Assembly: GCA_008015325.1 (NCBI GenBank) | Contig: SSFI01000034.1 | Coordinates: 1 to 64,000 of the forward strand | From: Rheinheimera sp. | GTDB taxonomy: Bacteria > Pseudomonadota > Gammaproteobacteria > Enterobacterales > Alteromonadaceae | Reading direction: 5' to 3' | DNA: 64,000 nt | Shown: piece by piece, positions 38,561 through 49,033 of the stretch | Layout of the letters: every line of letters starts with the position of its first letter | How positions within the stretch are numbered: position 1 is the first letter of the stretch | The notes under the pieces: model-generated | What the model was told of the DNA's origin: nothing | Database searches by the model: none | The model's input: only the letters and a program-made list of their open reading frames with translations | Translations under genes and position numbers: made by a program

Positions 38561-38899
38561 ATGAGTTTTTTTATTTCTGATGCACATGCACAAACCGCCG
38601 GTACTGCTCAGCCTGGTGGCGGTCTGGATCTGGTGATCATGCTGGCCGCTTTTGGTCTGATTTTTTACTTTATGATTTTCCGTCCGCAAAGCAAGCGGAT
38701 GAAAGAGCACAAAAACCTGATGGCGTCGCTGGCCAAAGGTGATGAAGTGCTGACGCAGGGCGGTCTGGTTGGCCGTATTGCCAAAATCGCTGAAGACAAA
38801 GACTTTGTCGTGATTGCGCTGAACGACACTACAGAAGTGACTGTGCAAAAAGGCTCTATCAGTGCCGTACTGCCGAAAGGCACGATGAAATCGCTGTAA
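38561..38899 (+). CDS. yajC: Preprotein translocase accessory subunit YajC
   Basis: Small single-TM protein that associates with SecDF-SecYEG, 112 residues. TM segment LDLVIMLAAFGLIFYFMIFRPQSKRMKEHKNLMASLAKGDEVLTQGGLVGRIAKI is the YajC signature, with the FRPQ motif after the membrane helix. AAGGGG precedes the ATG; secD starts 21 nt later. Confidence 0.97.
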   Translation: MSFFISDAHAQTAGTAQPGGGLDLVIMLAAFGLIFYFMIFRPQSKRMKEHKNLMASLAKGDEVLTQGGLVGRIAKIAEDKDFVVIALNDTTEVTVQKGSISAVLPKGTMKSL

Positions 38900-38920
38900 G
38901 CAAAGCGAAAGGAATTTACT

Positions 38921-40771
38921 GTGTTAAATCAAAACTCAATCTGGCGTTATCTGCTGGTGGTAGTGGTGATGGTGGTCAGTTTTATCTACGCCTTGCCCAA
39001 TATTTACCCCAGCGACCCGTCGCTGCAAATCAATGCGACCCGCGGTGCTGAAGTCACTGCGGAAGTCGTGGAAAAAATCAACACTGAGCTAAGCGCCAAG
39101 CAAATCAGCAGCAAAAGTGTGGTGCTGGAAGATGGTCAGGTGCTGGCGCGTTTTCTGACCACTGAAGATCAGTTAAAAGCCCGTGAAGTCATTGAGCAGC
39201 TGCTTGGCGACAAATATGTTACAGCACTGAATCTGGCGCCGGCCACACCAGCCTGGATGGACAGCATTGGTGCTGCACCGATGAAACTGGGCCTGGATTT
39301 ACGCGGTGGTGTGCATTTCCTGATGGAAATTGACATGAAAACCGCGATGGACAAAAACATCAATGATTTAGTTCAGACGTACCGGACTGACCTGCGCGAA
39401 GCCAAAGTGCGCTACCGTTCAGTCAGTGCCGACCTGCCGAAGCAAGCGGTGGTGTTGACTTTCCGTACGCCGGAAGATGTTCAGGCGGCGCAAAAAGTGC
39501 TGTCGGAAAAAGATCGCGACATGGTGTACACCGAAGGTGCGGATAACAGCCTTGTCGTGACCTTTAGCGAAGCTAAAGTCAAAGCATTGCGTGAAGACGC
39601 TGTGGCACAAAACATCACCATTATCCGTAACCGTGTGAATGCCATTGGTGTCGCCGAGCCACTGGTGCAACGTCAGGGTGCTGAGCGCATCGTGGTGCAG
39701 CTACCAGGTGTACAGGATACAGCGCGTGCCAAAGAAATTTTGGGTGCAACAGCAACGCTGGAATTCCGCTTAGTCGATGAAACGGCCGATGTCGCCAGTG
39801 CCGTTGCAGGCCGGATCCCACCTTCTGCCCAGCTGTTTTATGACCGCAGCGGTGCGCCTGTAGTACTGCAAAAACGCATCATGCTGACAGGTAACCATAT
39901 CGTCGGTGCAAACGCTGGTTTTGACGAATACAGCCGGCCTCAGGTGAATATTGACCTCGATGCGAAAGGTGGTAACAGCTTCTCGCTGGCAACCAAAGAT
40001 GCTATCGGCAAAGCCATGGCGACTGTGTTTATCGAGTACAAACCAACCGGCAAAAAAGACGCGGACGGTAAATCACTGCTGGAGAAAAAAGAAGAAGTGG
40101 TGTCGGTTGCCACTATTCAGGCTCGTTTAGGCCGTAGCTTCCGTATCACTGGCCTCGATGCACCCGGTGAAGCACAAAACCTGGCGGTGTTACTGCGCGC
40201 CGGTGCCTTGATTGCGCCGATTCAAATCGTCGAAGAACGTACCATTGGTCCAAGCCTGGGTCAGGAAAATATTGACCTTGGCATGAACGCCATTATGTGG
40301 GGCATGATCGCCGTCGTGGCATTTATGGTGTTCTACTACAAGTGGTTTGGTGTGGTCGCCAACTTGGCATTGGCCTGTAACCTGGTGTTGCTGGTGGGCT
40401 TACTGGCGATGATCCCTGGCGCTACTCTGACTTTACCTGGTATGGCAGGTATTCTGCTGACAGTGGGTATGGCGGTGGACGCGAACGTGCTGATTAACGA
40501 GCGTATTCGCGAAGAGCTGGCCAATGGCCGTTCAGCGATGCAGGCCATTCATGAGGGCTATGATCGGGCTTTTGCCACTATTGCTGACTCCAACATTACC
40601 ACTTTACTGGTCGCTTTAATTCTGTTTGGTGTCGGGACTGGTCCGGTGAAAGGCTTCGCCGTCACCCTGGCACTTGGCATTCTGACTTCTATTTTTACCG
40701 CCGTTGTGGTGACCCGTCTGATCGTGAACGTGATCTGGGGCCAAAAACGCGGTAATGAACTGCCGGTGTAA
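38921..40771 (+). CDS. secD: Protein translocase subunit SecD
   Basis: RND-superfamily, proton-driven inner-membrane protein that assists late steps of Sec export, 616 residues. GTG start with AAAGGA 8 nt upstream. TM1, then the large periplasmic P1 domain (LGLDLRGGVHFLMEIDMKTAM; RVNAIGVAEPLVQRQGAERIVVQLPGVQD), then TM2-6 with GPSLGQENIDLGMNAIMWGM, GMAVDANVLINERIREEL and GTGPVKGFAVTLALGILTSIFTAVVVTR. Forms a complex with SecF encoded 11 nt downstream. Confidence 0.98.
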   Translation: MLNQNSIWRYLLVVVVMVVSFIYALPNIYPSDPSLQINATRGAEVTAEVVEKINTELSAKQISSKSVVLEDGQVLARFLTTEDQLKAREVIEQLLGDKYVTALNLAPATPAWMDSIGAAPMKLGLDLRGGVHFLMEIDMKTAMDKNINDLVQTYRTDLREAKVRYRSVSADLPKQAVVLTFRTPEDVQAAQKVLSEKDRDMVYTEGADNSLVVTFSEAKVKALREDAVAQNITIIRNRVNAIGVAEPLVQRQGAERIVVQLPGVQDTARAKEILGATATLEFRLVDETADVASAVAGRIPPSAQLFYDRSGAPVVLQKRIMLTGNHIVGANAGFDEYSRPQVNIDLDAKGGNSFSLATKDAIGKAMATVFIEYKPTGKKDADGKSLLEKKEEVVSVATIQARLGRSFRITGLDAPGEAQNLAVLLRAGALIAPIQIVEERTIGPSLGQENIDLGMNAIMWGMIAVVAFMVFYYKWFGVVANLALACNLVLLVGLLAMIPGATLTLPGMAGILLTVGMAVDANVLINERIREELANGRSAMQAIHEGYDRAFATIADSNITTLLVALILFGVGTGPVKGFAVTLALGILTSIFTAVVVTRLIVNVIWGQKRGNELPV

Positions 40772-40782
40772 GGAGCAGAAGC

Positions 40783-41724
40783 ATGCGGTTATTTATTTTT
40801 AAAGACGCCATTAACTTTATGAAGTACAAATGGATTTGTCTGATTCTATCCACAGTGCTGATATTTGCATCCTTGGGTAGTTTGTTCACGAAAGGGCTGA
40901 ATCTGGGGCTGGATTTTACTGGTGGTACTGTGATTGAACTGCAGTTCCCACAACAGGCTGATCTGGACAAAGTTCGTCAGTCATTGACGGCAGCCGGCTT
41001 TGCAGATGCACAAGTGCAATATTTTGGCAGCAGCCAGGATGTGATGATCCGGATTGCACCCCGCACCGGTGTCGAGCAGAAGACCATTGGCGAGCAAATT
41101 GTCGCTGCGGCAAATCAGGCTTCGCCAGAGCCAGTCACTGTGCGTAAAGTTGATGTGGTTGGTTCTGCCGTGGGGGATGACCTGAAAGAAGACGGCTTTC
41201 TGGCTGTGCTGTGTGCGCTGGTCGGGATCCTGATTTATGTCGCCGCCCGCTTTGAATGGCGCTTTTCCGTCGGTGCCGTGGCATCACTGTTACACGACGT
41301 GATCATTACGCTCGGCATGTTTTCTATCACCGGTATGGAATTTGACCTGACAGTACTGGCTGGCGTGCTTGCACTGATTGGTTATTCCATTAACGATACC
41401 ATAGTGGTATTTGACCGGATCAGGGAAACCTTCCGCAAGTTACGTGATGCCACAGTGGATGAAACCGTCAACGAAGCTATTACATCAACGTTAAGCCGGA
41501 CGACGATGACGTCTTTTACCACTGCACTGACTTTGATTGTGCTGTTTTTTATCGGCGGCGCGATGATTCATGGTTTTGCCGCTTCTCTGCTGTTTGGTAT
41601 CGCTATCGGGACTTACTCGTCGATATTCGTCGCCAGCGGATTGGCGGTGATCTTAGGCGCGAGTCGTGAAGATTTGATGCCAACAGTGATAGAAAAAGAA
41701 GGGGCGGATACGCCGTCTTTGTAA
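40783..41724 (+). CDS. secF: Protein translocase subunit SecF
   Basis: Partner of SecD, 313 residues with six TM helices. Motifs: GLNLGLDFTGGTVIELQF (conserved TM1-P1 junction), DVVGSAVGDDLKEDG, LAGVLALIGYSINDTIVVFDRIRE (functional Asp/Arg pair) and LSRTTMTSFTTALTLIVLFFIGG. A terminator follows the gene. Confidence 0.98.
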   Translation: MRLFIFKDAINFMKYKWICLILSTVLIFASLGSLFTKGLNLGLDFTGGTVIELQFPQQADLDKVRQSLTAAGFADAQVQYFGSSQDVMIRIAPRTGVEQKTIGEQIVAAANQASPEPVTVRKVDVVGSAVGDDLKEDGFLAVLCALVGILIYVAARFEWRFSVGAVASLLHDVIITLGMFSITGMEFDLTVLAGVLALIGYSINDTIVVFDRIRETFRKLRDATVDETVNEAITSTLSRTTMTSFTTALTLIVLFFIGGAMIHGFAASLLFGIAIGTYSSIFVASGLAVILGASREDLMPTVIEKEGADTPSL

Positions 41725-41730
41725 CACAGG

Positions 41731-41755
41731 AAGCCAGTCGATGACTGGCTTTTTT
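41731..41755 (+). terminator. Terminator after secF
   Basis: AGCCAGTC / GACTGGCT with a 3-nt loop and TTTTT tail. It overlaps a possible early start of the next gene (41741), arguing for the later ATG. Confidence 0.88.
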
Positions 41756-41767
41756 ATGGAGCGAAAC

Positions 41768-42136
41768 ATGACTAAACAACACAGTGCCGGTTTCCTCGCC
41801 ATGGTGGATGCCGCCAAAAGCCGGGTGCGGGAAATTACCATTGAGCAATACAATGCGCATCAGGCGCCTTGTGTCCTGATTGACGTGCGTGAAGATTTAG
41901 AATGGCAAAAAGGCCATTTACCGCAGGCGATGCATATTGGTAAAGGCGTGATTGAGCGGGATATTGAAAGTAAAGTGCAGGATAAACAACAAACGTTAAT
42001 CCTGTATTGCGGCGGCGGTTTTCGTTCGGCCTTAGCGGCAGATGCGTTGCAGCAGATGGGCTACAGCGATGTGCTGAGTCTGGCCGGTGGTTATACCGCC
42101 TGGGTTAATGCCGGTTTACCTGTGGTGCAGGATTAA
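41768..42136 (+). CDS. Rhodanese-like sulfurtransferase
   Basis: Single-domain rhodanese of 122 residues. ITIEQYNAHQAPCVLIDVREDLEWQKGHLPQAMHIGKGVIERDIE is followed by the active-site loop LYCGGGFRSALAADALQQMGY (persulfide Cys in CGGGFRS) and SLAGGYTAWVNAGLP. ATG 41768 is chosen: GGAG lies 6 nt upstream, and the alternative ATG 41741 falls inside the secF terminator. The sulfur acceptor is unknown. Confidence 0.92.
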   Translation: MTKQHSAGFLAMVDAAKSRVREITIEQYNAHQAPCVLIDVREDLEWQKGHLPQAMHIGKGVIERDIESKVQDKQQTLILYCGGGFRSALAADALQQMGYSDVLSLAGGYTAWVNAGLPVVQD

Positions 42137-42204
42137 GCTGCTTTAAAACTGAAAATCGCCACAAATTGCTCCTGCATTTGCGGCGTACCGTACATCCTGT
42201 ACAT

Positions 42205-42229
42205 AAAAACGCCGGCATCAGCCGGCGTT
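42205..42229 (-). terminator. Terminator of suhB
   Basis: AACGCCGGC / GCCGGCGTT with an ATCA loop, followed on the minus strand by a T5 run. It lies between the convergent rhodanese and suhB genes. Confidence 0.85.
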
Positions 42230-42242
42230 ATTGTCAAAGCGC

Positions 42243-43046
42243 TCAGCGCATCAGTGATTCAGGCAGATGCGGGCGCATGCCTTTTAACATGGCGGCCAGC
42301 ACTTTTGGATTTCCCGCCACGATGTTGCCGCTTTTCAGCTGGTTATTGCCACCGACAAAATCGCTGACCAGGCCACCGGCTTCGCGCACAATCAGCTCGC
42401 CTGCTGCGATATCCCATGGTTTTAAGCCAATTTCCCAGAAACCGTCTAAACGGCCTGCAGCGACATAAGCTAAATCGAGCGCAGCTGAACCGGTGCGACG
42501 GATGTCCGCAGCAGTGGTGAAGAAGGTTTTAAAGGTTTCGGTGTAAGCATCCAGCTGATGTTTTTGCTTAAACGGGAAACCGGTCGCCAGGATAGTGCCG
42601 CTTAAATCAGTGGCATTAGTCACGCGGATACGGCGGCCGTTTAACTGGGCACCACCACCACGGCTGGCGGTGAAGACTTCGCCACGCAGCGGGTCATAAA
42701 TGACGGCCTGATCGAGCTTGCCATTGTGGCGCAGCGCGATAGAGACGGCGAAGTGGGGGATACCTTTGATGAAGTTGGCGGTACCATCGAGCGGGTCGAT
42801 GATCCATTGGTATTCACTGTTGAAGCTGCCGTAATCGCCGCCTTCTTCACCGATGATATCGTGAGTCGGGTAGGATTTACGCAGGATTTGCACTATGGCC
42901 TGTTCTGCTTCTTTGTCGACGTTGGTGACAAAGTCGTTGGTGCCTTTCTGGCTGGTCTGAACCATGTCGAGTTGACCACAAGCCCGGGCGATGATATTGC
43001 CTGCGCCACGCGCAGCACGAACAGCGATGTTTAACATCGGATGCAT
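42243..43046 (-). CDS. suhB: Inositol-1-monophosphatase SuhB
   Basis: Mg-dependent phosphatase of the IMPase fold and, in E. coli, an rRNA antitermination factor; 267 residues. Metal-site motifs: HDIIGEEGGDYG, WIIDPLDGTANFIKGIPHFAVSIAL, and IGLKPWDIAAGELIVREAGGLVSDF. The N-terminal MLNIAVRAARGAGNIIARA is typical of SuhB. AAGG precedes the ATG. Confidence 0.95.
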   Translation of the reverse strand: MHPMLNIAVRAARGAGNIIARACGQLDMVQTSQKGTNDFVTNVDKEAEQAIVQILRKSYPTHDIIGEEGGDYGSFNSEYQWIIDPLDGTANFIKGIPHFAVSIALRHNGKLDQAVIYDPLRGEVFTASRGGGAQLNGRRIRVTNATDLSGTILATGFPFKQKHQLDAYTETFKTFFTTAADIRRTGSAALDLAYVAAGRLDGFWEIGLKPWDIAAGELIVREAGGLVSDFVGGNNQLKSGNIVAGNPKVLAAMLKGMRPHLPESLMR

Positions 43047-43180
43047 AGGGTGAATACCTTATTGTATAAAGAACAGTCAAAAGAGCGGCGCGTATTGTAG
43101 CCGCTGGGCGGTAAAAGTAAAGAGATTTTGCGCCGCTGCCCGAGCTTCAGGCTGGCAGCGGGCTGATGTTTGCCGGCAGC

Positions 43181-44917
43181 TCAGCTTACCAGATTGCTGG
43201 CGTCTTCCAGCACTTTCACACCCACTTTGCGGATCTGATGACCGTCAAGCTCTGCCACTATCCAGCTCATGCCAGACCACTGCAAAATATCGCCGACTAC
43301 AGGTTTGCCGCCGAGTTTTTTGCCCAGATGGTCAGATAAAGTGACCGCATCGCCACAGGCGGATAAGTCCAGCGCGTAGAACATGGCCAAATCTTCCAGC
43401 CGTGCAGCGCCATCTAGCATAAAGTCGCCGAAGAACTCAAAGTCGAAGTTACGCTGCGGTGTTTCACTGAACATCCGGCCTAACACCGGTAAATCGGCGT
43501 CGTGACCAATAATACAAAGCACATCGCCGGCCATCAGCTTACTACTGCCAGACGGGTGCAGCAGCTGATTATCTCGGAACAGCGCAACAATCCGGGTATT
43601 CTCCGGCATGTTCAGCTGTTTTAATTCACTGCCAATACACCATTTGTCCGGGTTCAGCTTGTAGACAAACATTTCCCACTGACTGGTCAGTTCAACCTCA
43701 ATGCCGGCGCGGGAAATGGGAGAGGGCATTGGCGGCACCACCACATGGGCTTTTTTCGCGAAGAAACCCAGTGTGGTGCCCTGCAGTAGTAAGGAAACCA
43801 GTACGATAAAAAACGCCACGTTAAAAAACAGCTGGGCATTAGGCAAACCAGCCATTAACGGGAACACCGCTAAAATGACCGGCACCGCACCACGCAAACC
43901 GACCCAGGAAATAAAAGTGCGTTCGCGCAGCGTAAAGCTTTTAAACGGTAACAGCCCAATAAACACCGACAGCGGCCGGGCAAACAAAATCATCCACAGC
44001 GATAACAACAGCGCCGGCACTGCGATGGGCAGTAATTCGCTTGGGGTTAATAACAAACCAAGTACCAGGAACATGCCGATTTGACTGAGCCAGGCCAGGC
44101 CGTCAAACATATGCAAAATGCCATGACGGTTACGGATTGGCTGATTGCCGAGCACCAGACCACAGACATAGACACTTAAAATACCGCTGCCACCGACCGA
44201 GCCGGATACCGCGTACAGGAACAGGCCGCCACTGACCGCCAGTAATGGATAAAGGCCGTCGGCAATATGAATTTTATTAATAAGTTGCAGCAATACCCAA
44301 CCACCGGCAAGGCCGAGCAAAATCCCGACGCCAAATTGTTGAAATAAACTGACAATGACTTTTAAATCAAAACTGGTCTGGCCGGCGGCCAGCATCGAAA
44401 TCAGCGTGACGGTTAAAAACATCGCCATCGGGTCGTTGCTGCCGGATTCAATTTCCAGCGTCGCGCCAACCCGCTCGTTCAGGCCTTTACCATTCAATAA
44501 ATTAAACACCACGGCGGCGTCAGTCGAACCGACGATAGCGCCAATCAGCAGGCCTTCCAGCGTGGTTAAATCAAACAGCCAGGCGGCAGCGAGGCCAGTG
44601 AGGCCCGCCGTGATCACTACCCCGACAGTCGCCAGCGACAATGAAGGCCCTAAAGCGACGCGGAAGCTTTTGACATTGGTGCGCATACCACCGTCGAGCA
44701 GGATCACCGCAAGCGCCAGGTTGCCGACCAGATAAGCCATGGAATAATCATCAAACACAATGCCGCCCGGGCCATCCACCCCGGCAAACATACCGACAGC
44801 CAGGAAAATGACCAGAATCGGCACGCCGATTTTACTGGCCACAGAGCTCATCATGATGGCGGCGGCGACAAGGACTGCACCCAACAGGAATAAATGATTG
44901 ATGGTGGTAGCGTCCAT
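43181..44917 (-). CDS. nhaP2: Potassium/proton antiporter NhaP2 (CvrA), CPA1 family
   Basis: Inner-membrane K+/H+ antiporter, 578 residues: about 12 TM helices, then a cytoplasmic RCK_C domain ([59 protein letters not shown]) and a CorC/HlyC-like transporter-associated domain at the C-terminus ([42 protein letters not shown]). Ion-site motifs: [12 protein letters not shown] and [16 protein letters not shown] (the ND pair of CPA1 antiporters); also [24 protein letters not shown] precedes the ATG. Likely for K+ or pH homeostasis. The 255 nt upstream is A/T-rich with no feature I can name. Confidence 0.94.
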   Translation of the reverse strand: MDATTINHLFLLGAVLVAAAIMMSSVASKIGVPILVIFLAVGMFAGVDGPGGIVFDDYSMAYLVGNLALAVILLDGGMRTNVKSFRVALGPSLSLATVGVVITAGLTGLAAAWLFDLTTLEGLLIGAIVGSTDAAVVFNLLNGKGLNERVGATLEIESGSNDPMAMFLTVTLISMLAAGQTSFDLKVIVSLFQQFGVGILLGLAGGWVLLQLINKIHIADGLYPLLAVSGGLFLYAVSGSVGGSGILSVYVCGLVLGNQPIRNRHGILHMFDGLAWLSQIGMFLVLGLLLTPSELLPIAVPALLLSLWMILFARPLSVFIGLLPFKSFTLRERTFISWVGLRGAVPVILAVFPLMAGLPNAQLFFNVAFFIVLVSLLLQGTTLGFFAKKAHVVVPPMPSPISRAGIEVELTSQWEMFVYKLNPDKWCIGSELKQLNMPENTRIVALFRDNQLLHPSGSSKLMAGDVLCIIGHDADLPVLGRMFSETPQRNFDFEFFGDFMLDGAARLEDLAMFYALDLSACGDAVTLSDHLGKKLGGKPVVGDILQWSGMSWIVAELDGHQIRKVGVKVLEDASNLVS

Positions 44918-45172
44918 GATGGGCTCCTGTACTGGATCTGATCTTGGCAGAAAATGGCTGTTACATTAAAAATGCAGGCGTTAGGCTAAGATTTCAATCA
45001 ATAATTCATTATTTATCGTGATAAATTTTTATTTATCAATAAAAACATATGGATAGTTTATATAATTTTTTAATTTAAGCTGGCATGAGTGGTGGATTTT
45101 ACTGTTATTTCTATTGCTGTAGACCAGTTTGTTGCCAGATGCGCTTGGGTTTAAGATTTACCCCGGTTTTCT

Positions 45173-45508
45173 CTATGCGTTGGCTTCTGCATCCTGCTGC
45201 ACCAGAGATATCAGCGCCGGTATATCCGCTGCAGCGATTTTACTGGCGCAGCATTGGTCCTGCGCAAAAAAGTGCCGTTGCACCAGAAGTGTCAGTTCAT
45301 GCAGTGACCAGATACGCCCGGTCTCGCTCAGTCTGTGCTCAGCGTCAAGGTTCCACTGCAGGCCAGCGCTGTCGATCAATGTATCTGCGCCGTAGACCAA
45401 CAGCTGTGGCTGCGCTAAAAATTGCAGTAATGCCGACAGATCTGGCAGCGCCAGCAATTCGTCACTGCCGGCATAGACTAATAACAGCGGAAAATGGATA
45501 TTTTGCAT
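45173..45508 (-). CDS. DUF4144-family small protein
   Basis: A 111-residue soluble protein. The combination FPLLLVYAGSDELLALPDL, YGADTLIDSAGLQWNL and SLHELTLLVQRHFFAQDQCCASKIAA matches what I recall of DUF4144, a short family largely confined to Shewanella-like bacteria. Function unknown. AAGGAAAA precedes the ATG. Between nhaP2 and purH, on the same strand as both. Confidence 0.75.
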   Translation of the reverse strand: MQNIHFPLLLVYAGSDELLALPDLSALLQFLAQPQLLVYGADTLIDSAGLQWNLDAEHRLSETGRIWSLHELTLLVQRHFFAQDQCCASKIAAADIPALISLVQQDAEANA

Positions 45509-45608
45509 GCGTTGTTTTCCTTTTTTGCACGAATAGGGCTTAAGTTAGCGAAAAGTCTGGCGTCTGTCGCTATCAACTTCTGCGACAACCTTTGACCGGG
45601 CAGCGAAT

Positions 45609-45637
45609 AAAAAAACGGCAGCCGAAGCTGCCGTTTT
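45609..45637 (-). terminator. Terminator of purH
   Basis: AAAACGGCAGC-CGAA-GCTGCCGTTTT, with T-run on the minus strand. Confidence 0.93.
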
Positions 45638-45662
45638 ACACCAATACCGGCCTGACGGCGGA

Positions 45663-47249
45663 TTAGTGGCGGATATGCCGCACGCCGGTGACCACCATGG
45701 TCATACCATGCTCGTCTGCCGCAGCAATCACTTCTGCATCGCGCATTGAGCCACCTGGCTGGATCACGGCTTTGATGCCGGCTTCTGCAGCGGCGTCAAT
45801 ACCATCGCGGAACGGGAAGAACGCGTCGGACGCCATCACCGAACCTTTGACTTCCAGGTTTTCGTCGGCAGCTTTAATACCGGCAATTTTGGCGCTGTAG
45901 ACGCGGCTCATCTGGCCGGCGCCGACTCCAATGGTCATCGAATCTTTGGCGTACACAATGGCGTTAGATTTGACGTACTTGGCCACTTTCCAGCAGAACA
46001 GCAGGTCGCGCAGTTCTTCAGCTGTTGGCTGACGTTTGGTTACAACTTTTAAATCGTCCAGACCAACCATCTTCTGGTCGCGGTCCTGTACTAACACACC
46101 GCCGTTGACACGTTTGATGTCAAAACCTGTGGTTTTGTCTGACCACTGACCACAAACCAGCAGGCGCACGTTTGGCTTTTTCGCGACGACTGCTGCCGCT
46201 TCTGCGGTTGCAGTTGGCGCGATAATGACTTCGACAAACTGCCGGCTGACAATGGCTTCGGCCGTCGTTGCATCTAATTCGCGGTTAAAAGCGATGATGC
46301 CGCCAAAGGCTGAAGTCGGGTCGGTCTGATAAGCGCGGTTATACGCCGCCAGAATATCGTCGCCAATCGCCACACCACATGGGTTGGCGTGTTTGACGAT
46401 AACACAGGCCGGCTCGGCGAATTCCTTCACACATTCCAGCGCCGCATCAGTGTCAGCGATATTGTTGTACGACAGCTCTTTGCCTTGCAGCTGCGTTGCG
46501 CTGGCGACTGAGGCTTCCTGAATGCTGTTCTCCACATAAAAAGCCGCCGCCTGATGGCTGTTTTCGCCATAACGCAGGTCTTGTTTTTTGCTGAACTGGG
46601 CGTTAAAAGTGCGCGGGAACTTGCTTGGCGCAGCTTCCGGTGTGTCGTAAGCTGGCAACATAGCACCGAAGTAGTTGGCAATCATGCCGTCGTACTGGGC
46701 GGTGTGTTCATAAGCGCTGATGGCCAGGCTGAAGCGGGTGGCGTGGGTGGTAGCGCCGTTATTGGCCGCCATTTCTGCCAGGATTTTGTCGTAGTCGGCA
46801 GCGTTTACCACAATAGTGACGTCTTTGTGGTTTTTCGCTGCAGCACGCACCATAGTCGGGCCGCCGATGTCGATGTTCTCGACCGCATCTTCCAGCGTGC
46901 AACCGGCTTTAGCCACAGTTTGCGCGAATGGATAGAGGTTCACCACGACTAAGTCGATAGGCTTGATGTTGTGGGTGTCCATCACGGCTTCGTCAGTACC
47001 GCGACGGCCTAAAATGCCGCCGTGTACTTTTGGATGCAGGGTCTTCACGCGGCCGTCCATAATTTCCGGGTGACCGGTGTAGTCTGACACTTCTGTGACC
47101 GGAATACCGGCGTCAGCCAGTAATTTAGCGGTACCACCGGTCGACAGCAGTTCAACGCCCTGTGCATGCAACGCTTTGGCAAATTCCAGGATGCCGGTTT
47201 TGTCAGACACACTTAACAAGGCGCGGCGGATGGGTAAATTTGAGCTCAT
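45663..47249 (-). CDS. purH: Bifunctional AICAR formyltransferase / IMP cyclohydrolase PurH
   Basis: Last two steps of de novo IMP synthesis, 528 residues. The N-terminal MGS-like cyclohydrolase domain ([73 protein letters not shown]) is followed by the AICARFT domain ([98 protein letters not shown]). All look intact. purD, often next, is absent; a DUF4144 gene follows instead. Confidence 0.98.
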   Translation of the reverse strand: MSSNLPIRRALLSVSDKTGILEFAKALHAQGVELLSTGGTAKLLADAGIPVTEVSDYTGHPEIMDGRVKTLHPKVHGGILGRRGTDEAVMDTHNIKPIDLVVVNLYPFAQTVAKAGCTLEDAVENIDIGGPTMVRAAAKNHKDVTIVVNAADYDKILAEMAANNGATTHATRFSLAISAYEHTAQYDGMIANYFGAMLPAYDTPEAAPSKFPRTFNAQFSKKQDLRYGENSHQAAAFYVENSIQEASVASATQLQGKELSYNNIADTDAALECVKEFAEPACVIVKHANPCGVAIGDDILAAYNRAYQTDPTSAFGGIIAFNRELDATTAEAIVSRQFVEVIIAPTATAEAAAVVAKKPNVRLLVCGQWSDKTTGFDIKRVNGGVLVQDRDQKMVGLDDLKVVTKRQPTAEELRDLLFCWKVAKYVKSNAIVYAKDSMTIGVGAGQMSRVYSAKIAGIKAADENLEVKGSVMASDAFFPFRDGIDAAAEAGIKAVIQPGGSMRDAEVIAAADEHGMTMVVTGVRHIRH

Positions 47250-47372
47250 CGTCAGTCTCTTCTGTTAAATAAAAATCTGGTTCGGGACAGCCAAGGGTTG
47301 CAGAAGAATAGTCGGGGAAACCTGGCTTGTCCGCTGAAAGCAGGTTGCAGCAAGAACCTGGTTTTCAGAAAC

Positions 47373-47395
47373 AAAAAAGCACCCGAAGGTGCTTT
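47373..47395 (-). terminator. Terminator of dusB-fis
   Basis: AAAGCACC-CGAA-GGTGCTTT with T-run on the minus strand, 26 nt past the fis stop. Confidence 0.9.
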
Positions 47396-47421
47396 CTGGC
47401 GGGACTCCTCCCGCGGGGGCA

Positions 47422-47712
47422 TTAACTCATGCCGTATTGTTTCAGCTTCTTACGCAGTGTGCCGCGGTTGATGCCCATCAGGTTGGCGGCCCGGGTCTGG
47501 TTGCCGCGGGTGTATTTCATCACTTCTTCCAGCAGAGGGCGTTCCAGCTCTGACAGGACCAGCTCGTACAGGTCGTTAACGTCCTGACCGTTCAGCTGTT
47601 GCAGGTAATTCGCCACCGCTTTTTGTACCGCGTTACTTAAAGGCTGCGGTTTTTCCTGAGTCTGTACATGGGCGTTGGTGATAAATGGCGAAGTCACGTT
47701 TTGATTAAACAT
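47422..47712 (-). CDS. fis: Nucleoid-associated DNA-binding protein Fis
   Basis: Small dimeric DNA-bending protein controlling rRNA and growth-phase genes, 96 residues. The C-terminal [39 protein letters not shown] is virtually diagnostic. Eighteen nt downstream of dusB in the classic dusB-fis operon. Confidence 0.98.
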   Translation of the reverse strand: MFNQNVTSPFITNAHVQTQEKPQPLSNAVQKAVANYLQQLNGQDVNDLYELVLSELERPLLEEVMKYTRGNQTRAANLMGINRGTLRKKLKQYGMS

Positions 47713-47730
47713 TGCCTAGTCTCTTTTACG

Positions 47731-48702
47731 TTAGGTTGCTGCTAGTTGTTCGAAATACTGATTTAAAGCATCGATTTGCTGTAAAGCGTCCTCAATGCCA
47801 TTAAATTCACTGCGAAACAGTCCTGCGCTGTCTTGTTCGGCCAGATACCATCCCACATGCTTGCGGGCGATTCTTGGACCTAACACATCACCATAAAGCT
47901 GATGCAGACCGCGGACATGTTCCAGCAAAATCTGCCGCACTTCCTGCAATGCAGGCGGCGGAAGTTCTTGTCCTGTGGTCAGATAGTGCACCACTTCCCG
48001 GAAAATCCAGGGCCGGCCCTGCGCCGCACGGCCAATCATAATGGCGTCGGCACCGGTATAATCGAGCACAAACCGGGCTTTTTGTGCACTGGTGATATCA
48101 CCGTTTGCTACCACTGGTATCGACACCGCCTGCTTGATGGCGCGGATAGTGTCGTATTCGGCTTCACCTTTATACATACAGGCTTTGGTGCGGCCATGCA
48201 CCGCTAAAGCCTGAATGCCGTTGTCTTCGGCAAGCCGCGCAATCTGAACACCGTTTTTGTGTTCTGGGTCCCAGCCTGTGCGGATTTTCAGTGTAACGGG
48301 CACATCCACTGCCGCGACCACTGCCTGAATAATCTGCTTGACCAATTCCGGGTACTGTAACAGTGCCGAACCGGCCAGCTTCTTATTCACTTTCTTCGCC
48401 GGACAACCCATATTGATATCAATAATCTGGGCGCCATGTTCGACGTTAAATCGGGCTGCGTCGGCCATCTGCTGCGGATCTGCACCTGCAATCTGCACCG
48501 ACCGCAGGCCGGTTTCATCTGCATGCGTCATCCGTTTCAATGACTTTTCGCTTTGCCAGACCAAAGGGTTGCTGGACATCATTTCTGATACAGCTAAACC
48601 GGCACCAAACCGGCGGCACAGCTCACGAAAAGTGAAATCTGTTACACCAGCCATCGGGGCACAAATCACATTGTTGTCAAGTTGATAAGGACCGATGCGC
48701 AC
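47731..48702 (-). CDS. dusB: tRNA-dihydrouridine synthase B
   Basis: FMN-dependent reductase of specific tRNA uridines. Motifs: NNVICAPMAGVTDFTFRELC, SEMMSSNPLVW, IDINMGCPAKKVNKKLAGSALL (catalytic Cys), TLKIRTGWDPEHKN, ALAVHGRTKACMYKGEAEYD, VANGDITSA, ADAIMIGRAAQGRPWIFRE. I place the start at GTG 48702 (MRIGPYQLDNNV, aligned with E. coli MRIGQYQL). The longer TTG 48729 reading sits at the likely transcription start, so it is improbable. First gene of dusB-fis. Confidence 0.95.
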   Translation of the reverse strand: MRIGPYQLDNNVICAPMAGVTDFTFRELCRRFGAGLAVSEMMSSNPLVWQSEKSLKRMTHADETGLRSVQIAGADPQQMADAARFNVEHGAQIIDINMGCPAKKVNKKLAGSALLQYPELVKQIIQAVVAAVDVPVTLKIRTGWDPEHKNGVQIARLAEDNGIQALAVHGRTKACMYKGEAEYDTIRAIKQAVSIPVVANGDITSAQKARFVLDYTGADAIMIGRAAQGRPWIFREVVHYLTTGQELPPPALQEVRQILLEHVRGLHQLYGDVLGPRIARKHVGWYLAEQDSAGLFRSEFNGIEDALQQIDALNQYFEQLAAT

Positions 48703-48729
48703 CGCTTCATCTCTGGGGTCTACCCTCAA

Positions 48730-48766
48730 GGGGCGCTAAGTTTACGGATTTTTGCCTGTAATGCAA
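48730..48766 (-). promoter_or_regulatory. dusB-fis promoter with GC-rich discriminator
   Basis: Minus-strand -35 TTGCAT (48766-48761), 16-bp spacer, -10 TAAACT (48744-48739), then discriminator TAGCGCCCC (48738-48730). This resembles the stringently controlled fis promoter of E. coli. The rest of the 330-nt gap to the LytTR gene (48767-49033) shows nothing I can name. Confidence 0.6.
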
Positions 48767-49033
48767 AGGCTAATATTTAAACAAAAATATAAATTTATCC
48801 GGGGTTGGCGGGTTGACAATCGCTAAACGGCTGAAAATTGGACTTATCGGTTTCAGGAATGCGGGTTGGCGTGAAGATTCGCCGCAGAAAATTGTGCTGC
48901 TGTTGAATTTGTCACCACTGCGGTGTTGTCGAATGATGTGGATTTATCTGGTGATATGCCGAACACTCAGGTGTTCATCAGACGCCACTGATCTGCAAGG
49001 TGTGCCTGACATCGTGCTGACGACTCATGGAAT